The position numbers were made by a program, and so were the translations under genes. A stretch of DNA of 9,325 nucleotides, taken from NCBI GenBank assembly GCA_900556745.1, contig USPU01000032.1, positions 1 through 9,325 on the forward strand. The letters are read 5' to 3'. Below the pieces are notes generated by a model. It did no database searches, was not told the origin of the DNA, and saw only the letters and a list, made by a program, of their open reading frames with translations. Shown one piece after another: positions 1 to 6,359 of this stretch. The stretch is from an uncultured Veillonellaceae bacterium. Its GTDB lineage: Bacteria > Bacillota > Negativicutes > Veillonellales > Negativicoccaceae. The number at the start of each line of letters is the position of its first letter. The first letter of the stretch is position 1.

Positions 1-1
1 C

Positions 2-682
2 ATTACGTTTGCCGCGCCGGATTTTGTCAACTCTTTCGGCAGCCGCGCGATCGGTCAGTATCCGGCGGTCAATTTTCGCATGGAAGCGGATTTGATTCCG
101 CGTCTGTTTCGTTTGGTGAATTATCGCTATCGCAGCAATCCCAACTCGATCACTTGGAGTTTGCATACGCCGTCGCAAGGCATACCGCACACGATGATCG
201 GTTTCTTGGACGAGGCGTTTTACCAGGCGGCGTGGACCTTTTCCGCGAACCTGCCGACATCGGGACCGGTCGATATCTATGTAGCCGCGCCCGCGTTGAC
301 AACGGACATGGGACTTGCGCCGCGCATCATCCAAGCGTATCGCAATACCGCCATTTATGCGGCGGTCTTACCGGAAACGCAACGCATCGCGCGCGATTAC
401 CGAGAATTGGAACTGTCCGACGCATTGACGACGGCGCGCGCGCGAGGCGCCAAATATTTACTGTGGTTGCCGCTTTCTATTTATCCCGAACGGGAAAGCA
501 CCAATCGCAATTATGGTATGGCGCTCACCGAGCAGTGGTGGGACGTTGATAAAGAAGAACTGCTCACGTGGGAAAGCGTGGCTTTTCGTTCGGGCGGATA
601 CACCATCTTTACCAAATTAGCGGATTACCTCGTCGGCAAAGAGCAAATTCCGGTCGAGAGCGATTTCCTGTTGCAAAACTGA
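2..682 (+). CDS. Lipase class 3-like protein with unknown C-terminal domain (5' end outside window)
   Basis: The frame is open from the left edge to a TGA at 680-682, so only the last 226 residues are visible; the first ATG at 80 is probably internal, because the sequence upstream continues the same domain. Visible residues 1-6 (ITFAAP) and 25-34 (FRMEADLIPR) resemble class 3 lipases, where a TFAxP strand follows the nucleophile serine and an 'ND.VPRLP' segment carries the catalytic Asp. D30 and H63 (in IPHTMIGFLDEA) are therefore candidate triad residues; the GxSxG serine would lie upstream of the window. From about residue 85 the protein changes character (VDIYVAAPALTTDMG, then ARARGAKYLLWLPLSIYPER). 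This half may weakly resemble small lipoprotein domains such as DUF4823, but I do not recognise it firmly. No membrane segment is visible in this part. The lipase assignment is inference from motifs; the substrate is unknown. Confidence 0.55.
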   Translation: MTFAAPDFVNSFGSRAIGQYPAVNFRMEADLIPRLFRLVNYRYRSNPNSITWSLHTPSQGIPHTMIGFLDEAFYQAAWTFSANLPTSGPVDIYVAAPALTTDMGLAPRIIQAYRNTAIYAAVLPETQRIARDYRELELSDALTTARARGAKYLLWLPLSIYPERESTNRNYGMALTEQWWDVDKEELLTWESVAFRSGGYTIFTKLADYLVGKEQIPVESDFLLQN

Positions 683-788
683 ACGGTCTTATGACAGCGC
701 CGCATTGACACCCTTCGTCAAAATACTCGCGAAAACGGAAATGACGAATGAAAGTAAACGGATTGACGGCAACGCAATAAGGTAAAGC

Positions 789-823
789 AAAAGAGGGAAG
801 ATCGGAAACATCTTCCCTCTTTT
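789..823. terminator. Perfect 14-bp hairpin, probable bidirectional terminator
   Basis: AAAAGAGGGAAGAT (789-802) is the exact reverse complement of ATCTTCCCTCTTTT (810-823), with a 7-base loop CGGAAAC. The arm ends in TTTT on the plus strand and, by symmetry, also on the minus strand, so it can act in both directions. It lies 106 bp after the lipase-like stop and separates that gene from the holB operon. Confidence 0.8.
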
Positions 824-917
824 ATGATGAGTGAGATCTCGTTTATTATGAAAAAAGCGTAGAGCGATAACGGTCACGGTTTTCCGCTTGCCGCAACGTG
901 CGGCGGCGTCGGGGCCC

Positions 918-946
918 TGAAGAAGTCAAAAAATATATGTTATAAT
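918..946 (+). promoter_or_regulatory. Extended -10 promoter of the holB operon
   Basis: A consensus TATAAT at 941-946 is preceded by TG at 938-939 (TGnTATAAT, an extended -10). The best -35 at 17-bp spacing is TGAAGA (918-923), only 3 of 6 matches, so the extended -10 is likely to carry the promoter. It sits in a strongly AT-rich island within GC-rich DNA. Transcription would start near 953, giving a leader of about 43 bases before the holB ATG at 996. Confidence 0.75.
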
Positions 947-984
947 ATAGTTTATTAATTATGATTGATACGTAAGCGTGTCGC

Positions 985-992
985 GGGGAGAG
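985..992 (+). promoter_or_regulatory. Ribosome binding site deciding the holB start
   Basis: GGGGAGAG ends three bases before the ATG at 996 (GGGGAG core five bases away). The upstream in-frame GTG at 978 has no such site, so 996 is the better start. Confidence 0.75.
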
Positions 993-995
993 ATT

Positions 996-2000
996 ATGAG
1001 CACTGAAATACCGGCGCATCCTGCGATTTGGTCCCGGTTACAAACGGAGTGGCAAACCGGCAGACTGCCGCACGCGTTGTTGTTTGTCGGCGCGGCGGGA
1101 CTGGGCAAAGCGGCGACCGCGTGGCGATTGGCGGCGCGGATGTTGGGGCGCGAACTGCGCGTGACGCCGGCGGATGAATGGCCGAAAGACGCGTTTTATC
1201 TCGCGGATGAAGCCGATTTTTTCAGCGTTTCCCCGCAGGGAAGCGAAATTAAAATCGGCCAGATTCGTGCGGTGGAAAAGGCGCTCAGCCGCACTCATGG
1301 GGGCGCGCGCGTAGTAGTTTTGCAGGCCGCGGACCGTTTGAACGTCGCGGCGGCGAATGCGCTTTTGAAAACCTTGGAAGAGCCGCCGGAAAATACGTAT
1401 TTTATTTTGCTTGCGCAAAGTGATACCGGCCTTTTGCCGACGATTCGTTCGCGCGTCGTTCGGTACGCTTTTGCCGCGTACGATGCGCAGACATTCGCGG
1501 CGTGGCTCGCGACGCAGAAACGCTCCGCCAAAGAGGCGCAAATGCTTTTCGCCGTCTCCGAAGGAAATCCGGGTCTGGCCGTCGCGTTGTTGCAGGGCGA
1601 TTTGAAAGCAAGCGCCGATGCGGCGCTTACGTTTTTTGAAACACTCGGCGCCAGTTCCACGCCGTACCTCGATTTGAGCGCGTTATGGCAGGCGCATGAA
1701 CGCGCGGACTTAGCAGTGTACATTCATTGGCTGGAATGGGTCGCGCATGACTTGGCGATTCTCATTACGACGGATAATGTAACGCTTTTACGACTGCCTT
1801 TTGTCGAAAACCGGTTGCGAAAGCTGGCAGCCGCTTGGAATGCCACAACGATTTTAGAGGTCACGCCGATTTTACGCGAGGCGTTGCGAGCCAACGAATT
1901 GAATATCGCGACCAAGCTGATCGGCGATATGGTGATCTTAGAACTGAATACATTGGTAGAAAGGAGCCGCCATGCCAACCGTAGTAGGAGTACGCTTTAA
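996..2000 (+). CDS. holB: DNA polymerase III delta-prime subunit (clamp loader)
   Basis: HolB is part of the clamp-loader complex that opens the sliding clamp and places it on primed DNA. The 334-residue product has the AAA+ layout: LPHALLFVG then Walker A GAAGLGKA (residues 33-40), a strand VVVLQAADRLN (106-116) in the Walker B position, and NALLKTLEEPPENTYFIL (121-138), a hallmark of delta-prime/DnaX proteins. The usual SRC motif reads SRV here (152-154). The four-cysteine zinc module normally found after Walker A is missing; in fact the protein has no cysteine at all. The region around DEADFF (71-76) takes its place. Length matches the family. The 3' end overlaps ricT by 29 bp, and ricT is the usual next gene in Bacillota. 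tmk, often upstream, is not present here; the gene has its own promoter. The start at 996 is chosen for its ribosome binding site; an alternative GTG at 978 would add six residues. Confidence 0.9.
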   Translation: MSTEIPAHPAIWSRLQTEWQTGRLPHALLFVGAAGLGKAATAWRLAARMLGRELRVTPADEWPKDAFYLADEADFFSVSPQGSEIKIGQIRAVEKALSRTHGGARVVVLQAADRLNVAAANALLKTLEEPPENTYFILLAQSDTGLLPTIRSRVVRYAFAAYDAQTFAAWLATQKRSAKEAQMLFAVSEGNPGLAVALLQGDLKASADAALTFFETLGASSTPYLDLSALWQAHERADLAVYIHWLEWVAHDLAILITTDNVTLLRLPFVENRLRKLAAAWNATTILEVTPILREALRANELNIATKLIGDMVILELNTLVERSRHANRSRSTL

Positions 2001-2820
2001 GCAGGCCGGCAAGATTTATTATTTTGATCCGCGGAAACTGACCGTTGTTCCCGATGATGAAATTATTGTGGAAACAGCCTGGGGAAAAGAATACGGACGC
2101 GTTGTCATCGGTCCGCGCGACGTGCGGGAGGAAGAGATCGCCGCGCCGTTGAAACCGGTGCTGCGTTTAGCGACCCCGCAGGATTTGAAGCAGGTACAAC
2201 AAAATAAAGAACGGCAGGCGCGCGCTTTTGTCATCTGCAAAGAGAAAATCAAGCGTCACGGTTTGCCGATGAAGCTGATCAATGTCGAATACGCGTTCGA
2301 TATGAATAAAATCGTTTTCTTCTTTACCGCTGACGGGCGCGTCGATTTCCGTGAATTGGTGCGCGATTTGGCGTCCGTTTTCCATACGCGCATCGAGCTG
2401 CGACAAGTCGGTGTGCGCGATGAGGCGAAAGAGTTGAACGGTATCGGACCTTGCGGTCGGGAGTATTGCTGCGCGGCATGGCTCGGAGAATTTTCTTCGG
2501 TGTCCATTCGCATGGCGAAAAATCAAGGACTCTCGCTCAATCCGACGAAAGTGTCCGGCGCGTGCGGCCGCCTGATGTGCTGTTTGCGTTACGAAAACGA
2601 CATGTATAAAAAAGGCGGCGAACTGTGCAAGACCTGCAGCTGCCCGCATAAGAAACAAAAGCAGCCGGCGGCACCGCGCGTCGGTAAGAATGTCGACACG
2701 CCGGAAGGCCGCGGGAAAGTGCAGCGGGTCAACGCGAACAAACGCACGGTCAGCGTGCAGATGGAGAATCAGCGTCGGACCGAGTGGAGTTGGGACGAGG
2801 TGCGAGAGGTTCGTGGCTAG
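1972..2820 (+). CDS. ricT: RicT/YaaT, PSP1-domain protein
   Basis: RicT belongs to the PSP1 family. In B. subtilis it forms the RicA-RicF-RicT (Y-) complex, which binds iron-sulfur clusters and directs RNase Y to mRNA maturation sites; it also affects sporulation and competence phosphorelays. The 282-residue product shows the conserved cysteine clusters CGREYCC (161-167) and CGRLMCC (198-204), then CKTCSC (219-224), plus C89. The N-terminal YYFDP and the EYGRVV segment (40-45) are typical PSP1 features. The tail (230-282) is basic, with a small beta domain (VGKNVDTPEGRGKV). The ATG at 1972 has GGAG at 1963-1966. The gene starts inside the end of holB and its stop overlaps the GTG start of the following methyltransferase by 8 bp, implying translational coupling. 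ricA and ricF are not in this window. The length is close to the ~275 residues of the B. subtilis protein. Confidence 0.93.
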   Translation: MPTVVGVRFKQAGKIYYFDPRKLTVVPDDEIIVETAWGKEYGRVVIGPRDVREEEIAAPLKPVLRLATPQDLKQVQQNKERQARAFVICKEKIKRHGLPMKLINVEYAFDMNKIVFFFTADGRVDFRELVRDLASVFHTRIELRQVGVRDEAKELNGIGPCGREYCCAAWLGEFSSVSIRMAKNQGLSLNPTKVSGACGRLMCCLRYENDMYKKGGELCKTCSCPHKKQKQPAAPRVGKNVDTPEGRGKVQRVNANKRTVSVQMENQRRTEWSWDEVREVRG

Positions 2821-3528
2821 CACCGACTTCATACTGCGCCCGGGCGAACGGCTGGACGATTTGATTCGTGACGACATGAAGATTATCCAACGTTCGGATG
2901 AATTTTGTTTTTCGCTGGACTCGGTTCTTTTGGCGCAATTCGCGAGCCTCAAAAAGGCCGATCGCGTTTGGGATCTGGGCACGGGCACGGGGGTGCTCGC
3001 GCTCTTGCTCACGAGCCGCGGCGCAAGGGACATTACCGCGGTGGAGTTAAATCCGGCCGCGCGGCGCAAATTAAAGTGCGCGAAGCGGATTATCGCCGCC
3101 ATCGGGAATTATTTCCCGCCAACAGCGCCGATCTCGTCATTTGCAATCCGCCGTATCGCGCGCTCGGTGGCGGCGATCGCTCGCAATTGACGGGGGTTGC
3201 CGCGGCGCGACATGAAACGACGGCTACGAAACAGGATGTCATCGCGGCAGCCGCGTACTTACTGCGTTACGGCGGGCGGTTCGCGCTCGTGCAGCGCGCC
3301 GATCGAACGGCGGAATGGTGCGCGGCCTTGGAAGCGGCGAAACTTGCCGTTAAACGCTTGCAGTTTGTGCACAGTCGGCAGGGTTTGCCGGCGAAGTTGG
3401 TGCTGCTGGAAGCGCGCATGAACGGCCGCGCCGACTGTACCGTTTTGCCGCCGCTTTTTGTGCATGATGATCACGGCGACTATACGCCGGATATTTTACG
3501 TTTATACGGAAAGGAAGTTGCCGATTGA
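2813..3528 (+). pseudogene. trmN6: tRNA1(Val) A37 N6-methyltransferase (TrmN6/YabB), split by frameshift and deletion
   Basis: Intact homologues methylate N6 of adenosine 37 in tRNA(Val) using S-adenosylmethionine. Here the N-terminal half is in one frame, from the GTG at 2813: GERLDDLIRDDMKIIQ, then FCFSLDSVLLAQF and the SAM-binding WDLGTGTGVLALLL (53-66), ending in family-like sequence at AVELNPAA (3041-3061). The original frame then runs on as unrelated residues to a TGA at 3188-3190. The rest of the enzyme continues in the -1 (equivalently +2) frame from about 3061: AAQIKVREADYR, the catalytic DLVICNPPYR (about 3130-3159), ARHETT, and PPLFVHDDHGDYT near the end, with a TGA at 3526-3528. 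Judging from remembered YabB sequences, about 14 residues of the helix between the two parts are also absent, so this is a loss of roughly 40 bp (3k+1) rather than a single-base slip. The product should be non-functional. An assembly error is the alternative. Position between ricT and rsmI fits yabB. Confidence 0.85.
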
Positions 3529-4367
3529 AAGGTACATTATATTTAGTGCCGACACCTATCGGCAACTTGCAGGATATGACGTATCGCGCCGTCGCGACGT
3601 TGCGGGACGTGGCGTTGATCGCGTGCGAAGACACCCGTCATACCCGACTTTTATGCCGCCATTATGAAATCACGACGCCGCTTTTTTCTTACCATGAGCA
3701 CAATAAAGACACCGCCGGTCCGAAATTGATCGAACGTTTGTTGGCGGGCGAAGATATCGCGCAGGTGAGTGACGCCGGCATGCCGGCGATCGCCGATCCC
3801 GGGAGCGACTTGGTGGAGCGGGCGGTGGCGGCCGGCATTACGATCGTGCCGCTGCCCGGCGCGAATGCCGCGTTGACGGCCTTGATCGCCTCCGGCTTAG
3901 ATACGAAAACATTTCGCTTCATCGGCTTTTTGCCGCGCACGAAAGCGAAACGCGAGGCGCTGTTGGCGACGCTTACGGACGAACCCGCCACCTTGCTCTT
4001 TTATGAAGCGCCGCATCGGCTGGGAGAAACGCTCGCCGTTTTGCAAGCGACGCTGGGCGATCGTTCGGCGGTCATCGCGCGCGAACTTACGAAAAAATTT
4101 GAAACCTTTTATCGCGGGTCGCTGGCGCAACTCAGGGAGCACGCGGATATGAAAGCGCCGCGCGGCGAATTCGTTATCATGATCGCCGGTGCGGAGCCTG
4201 CGGAAAAAGAAGCGCCGGCGAAAGAATCCTGGCCCCGTGCGGTTGCCGAATTGGTGGCGCAAGGTATAAAATACAGCGTGGCGTGTAAAATCGTCGCGGA
4301 GCAGGCGGGCGTTTCCCGCCGCGAAGTATATTCTCATTGTTTATCTTTACAGAAAGAGGCTCATTAA
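3525..4367 (+). CDS. rsmI: 16S rRNA (cytidine 1402-2'-O)-methyltransferase
   Basis: RsmI methylates the ribose 2'-O of C1402 in the ribosomal decoding site, using S-adenosylmethionine. The 280-residue product carries the tetrapyrrole-methylase fold signatures of the family: GTLYLVPTPIGNLQDMT (3-19), IACEDTRHTRLL (32-43), the SAM-loop VSDAGMPAIADPG (81-93), PLPGANAALTALIASGL (109-125), and FIGFLPR (132-138), followed by LLFYEAPHRL (157-166). A C-terminal helical part (about 235-280) ends in a helix-turn-helix-like VAEQAGVSRREVYSH. Translation starts at a TTG (3525-3527) with AAGGAAG at 3511-3517, seven bases upstream. The TTG overlaps the TGA of the broken trmN6 frame by four bases, so its translation may have depended on coupling. 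The stop overlaps the metG ATG by one base. yazA, which lies just before this gene in B. subtilis, is absent. Confidence 0.95.
   Translation: MKGTLYLVPTPIGNLQDMTYRAVATLRDVALIACEDTRHTRLLCRHYEITTPLFSYHEHNKDTAGPKLIERLLAGEDIAQVSDAGMPAIADPGSDLVERAVAAGITIVPLPGANAALTALIASGLDTKTFRFIGFLPRTKAKREALLATLTDEPATLLFYEAPHRLGETLAVLQATLGDRSAVIARELTKKFETFYRGSLAQLREHADMKAPRGEFVIMIAGAEPAEKEAPAKESWPRAVAELVAQGIKYSVACKIVAEQAGVSRREVYSHCLSLQKEAH
4354..4359 (+). promoter_or_regulatory. Ribosome binding site deciding the metG start
   Basis: AAGAGG lies seven bases before the ATG at 4367. The more upstream in-frame TTG at 4337 lies inside rsmI and has no such site, so the ATG in TAATG is preferred. Confidence 0.7.
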
Positions 4368-6358
4368 TGGAACAAGCCCATAAGAAACCGACTTTTTATA
4401 TAACGACGCCGATTTACTATCCGAGCGCGCAATTGCATATCGGTCACACCTACTGCACAACGCTCGCCGACGTCTTGGCGCGGTACCACCGTTTGAAAGG
4501 CGAGGATGTGTTTTTCCTGACGGGTTCGGATGAACACGGTCAAAAAATTCAACGCAAAGCCGAAGAAGCGGGCGTCACGCCGCAAGCCTACGTCGATCAT
4601 ATCGTGGCCGGTTTCCAGAAGCTGTGGAAAAAACTGAATATTACCAATGATGATTTTGTCCGCACGACGGAACAACGCCATGCGGAAGTGGTGCAGGCGC
4701 TGTTCCAAAAAGCCTACGACAAAGGCGATATTTATAAATCGCAGTACGAAGGCTGGTATTGCACGCCCGATGAAACGTTTTGGCCGGAAAATAAATTAGG
4801 TCCGGATCATACCTGTCCCGATTGCGGCCGTCCTGTCGAACTCGTCAAGGAGGAAAGCTATTTCTTCCGAATGAGCAATTACGCGGATCGCTGGTTGCAA
4901 TTCATTGAAGAAAATCCGGATTTCATTCAGCCGGCGTCGCGCCGCAATGAAATGATTGAATTCGTGAAAAGCGGTCTGGAAGATTTGAGCGTGTCGCGTT
5001 CGAGTTTCGATTGGGGCATTCCCGTACCCTTTGACCATAAGCATGTCGTTTACGTATGGTTTGACGCGCTCGTCAACTATTTGACCGGTATCGGCTACCT
5101 CGACGCGCCGGAAAAATTCGAGCATTATTGGCCGGCGGATCTGCACCTGGTCGGTAAAGAAATCGTGCGTTTCCACGCCATTATCTGGCCGATCATGCTG
5201 ATGAGCCTCGGCCTGCCCTTGCCGAAAAAAGTGTACGGCCACGGCTGGCTGATCGTCGATGGTGTGAAGATGAGCAAAAGCATCGGCAACGTTGTCGATC
5301 CGATGCCGCTGTTGGACGAATTCGGAGCGGACGCGATTCGCTACTTCCTCACCACCGATATCTCGCTCGGTCAGGACGGCAATTTCAGTCGCGAACGTTT
5401 GATCAAAAAAACGAATTCGGATTTGGCGAATGATCTCGGCAACCTCTTGCACCGTACGCTGACAATGGTCGAAAAATATCGTGACGGCGTTGTCACGGCG
5501 ACTGACGCGCCGCTTGGCGCCGTAGTCGCTGACGCCAACGCGGCGTTGACGAAACTGGCGCGGGAAACGGTCGCAAGCTATACGCGGGACATGGATAAGC
5601 TCGCGATGAATGACGCCTTTAAGGCGGTTTGGGTATATGTCCGCGCGTTAAATAAATACATTGACACGACAGAACCTTGGAAATTAAGCAAAGGAACGGC
5701 GCCGGCCGACTTGGACAGCGTTCTTTACCACCTTGTCGACGGTCTGCGCACGGTCGCCATCTTGGTAGCGCCGCTGATTCCGCAGGCGGCGGAAAACATG
5801 TGGGCGCAATTGGGCTTGGCGGATTTCGCCGCGGCGCGTCTTGACGGAGCGGCGCCGGAAACCTATCCGAGCGGCACAACCGTGCATAAAACGCAACCCT
5901 TATTCCCGCGCCATGAATTAGACACTGTTACGGAGGAGAAGAAATTGACGGAAGAAACGAAACCGATGCAAGCGACGGCGAAAACGCAGCCGGAAACTGC
6001 CGCCAAAGACGGCAAGCAGGAAGCCGCGGACGAAAAACCGCAGATCACGATTGATGATTTCGCGAAATTGGATTTGCGCGTCGCGGAAGTGCTCGCTTGT
6101 GAAAAGGTAGAAAAAGCGGATAAATTATTGCATTTGACGGTGACCTTGGGCGATGAAGAACGCAGCATCGTGAGCGGCATCGCGCAGCATTATCAGCCGG
6201 AAGAATTGGTCGGCAAACATGTGATTGTGGTGACCAATTTGAAACCGGTCAAATTGCGTGGCGTATTGTCGCAGGGCATGATTTTGGCCGGTTCGCAAGA
6301 CGGCGCGTTGCACGTTCCGTTCCTGCCGGATCTGCCGGCCGGGAGTCGGGTGAAATAA
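4367..6358 (+). CDS. metG: Methionine-tRNA ligase with fused C-terminal tRNA-binding domain
   Basis: MetG charges tRNA(Met) with methionine using ATP, in the cytoplasm. The 663-residue product is almost the same length as B. subtilis MetS. In order: the class I HIGH motif as HIGH (24-27), TGSDEHGQKI (52-61), a zinc knuckle with C132, C150 and C153 where the usual fourth ligand is D135 (CTPD instead of CTPC), ESYFFRMSNYADRWL (163-177), the KMSKS loop (301-305), and the anticodon-binding helical domain (about 345-515). A charged, low-complexity linker (520-558) leads to a Trbp111/EMAP-II-like OB domain (559-663: DLRVAEVLACEKVEKADKLL, then LVGKHVIVVTNLKP and LRGVLSQGM), which strengthens tRNA binding. 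A strong internal ribosome binding site with an in-frame TTG lies in the linker and could yield the OB domain alone. The ATG overlaps the rsmI stop in TAATG, and tatD begins one base after the metG stop. Confidence 0.97.
   Translation: MEQAHKKPTFYITTPIYYPSAQLHIGHTYCTTLADVLARYHRLKGEDVFFLTGSDEHGQKIQRKAEEAGVTPQAYVDHIVAGFQKLWKKLNITNDDFVRTTEQRHAEVVQALFQKAYDKGDIYKSQYEGWYCTPDETFWPENKLGPDHTCPDCGRPVELVKEESYFFRMSNYADRWLQFIEENPDFIQPASRRNEMIEFVKSGLEDLSVSRSSFDWGIPVPFDHKHVVYVWFDALVNYLTGIGYLDAPEKFEHYWPADLHLVGKEIVRFHAIIWPIMLMSLGLPLPKKVYGHGWLIVDGVKMSKSIGNVVDPMPLLDEFGADAIRYFLTTDISLGQDGNFSRERLIKKTNSDLANDLGNLLHRTLTMVEKYRDGVVTATDAPLGAVVADANAALTKLARETVASYTRDMDKLAMNDAFKAVWVYVRALNKYIDTTEPWKLSKGTAPADLDSVLYHLVDGLRTVAILVAPLIPQAAENMWAQLGLADFAAARLDGAAPETYPSGTTVHKTQPLFPRHELDTVTEEKKLTEETKPMQATAKTQPETAAKDGKQEAADEKPQITIDDFAKLDLRVAEVLACEKVEKADKLLHLTVTLGDEERSIVSGIAQHYQPEELVGKHVIVVTNLKPVKLRGVLSQGMILAGSQDGALHVPFLPDLPAGSRVK
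5932..5947 (+). promoter_or_regulatory. In-frame internal ribosome binding site and TTG in the metG linker
   Basis: GGAGGAG at 5932-5938 is a near-ideal Shine-Dalgarno sequence. A TTG (5945-5947, MetG residue 527) follows eight bases after GGAGG and is in the metG frame. Starting there would make a 137-residue protein holding the complete Trbp111-like tRNA-binding domain. The sequence elements are directly visible; their use is inference. It may instead be chance, since Glu-Glu-rich coding sequence often contains GGAGGAG. Confidence 0.4.
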
Positions 6359-6359
6359 A

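Larger units (their letters stand above)
683..995. other. Non-coding gap of 313 bp before holB
   Basis: I see no convincing gene here. The gap holds a perfect 14-bp inverted repeat (789-823), a small 6-bp hairpin (GCCGCA at 890-895 with TGCGGC at 899-904, three-base loop), an AT-rich promoter (918-946) and the holB ribosome binding site. The roughly 105 bp between the lipase-like stop and the hairpin contain nothing I can assign. A minus-strand open frame (689-877) runs straight through the hairpin and is not supported. Confidence 0.7.

Noticed and set aside
689..877. Minus-strand 62-codon frame in the gap before holB with a hydrophobic stretch
   Set aside because: It runs through the perfect terminator hairpin, whose T/C-rich strand itself creates the Phe/Leu/Pro run; no ribosome binding site was seen.
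3044..3072. Programmed ribosomal frameshifting as an explanation for the split trmN6
   Set aside because: No slippery heptamer or stimulatory stem is apparent at the junction, and about 14 family residues seem to be missing as well, which frameshifting cannot restore.
2167..3102. Long minus-strand open frame (311 codons) across ricT and trmN6
   Set aside because: It is antisense to RicT with its conserved cysteine motifs, has no ribosome binding site or recognisable domain, and is rich in Arg/His/Phe as expected for the reverse frame of GC-rich genes.
4796..5452. Minus-strand open frame (218 codons) inside metG
   Set aside because: Fully antisense to a certain MetG; no family resemblance. 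Same reasoning applies to 6249-6818, 8701-9192 and 1038-1541.
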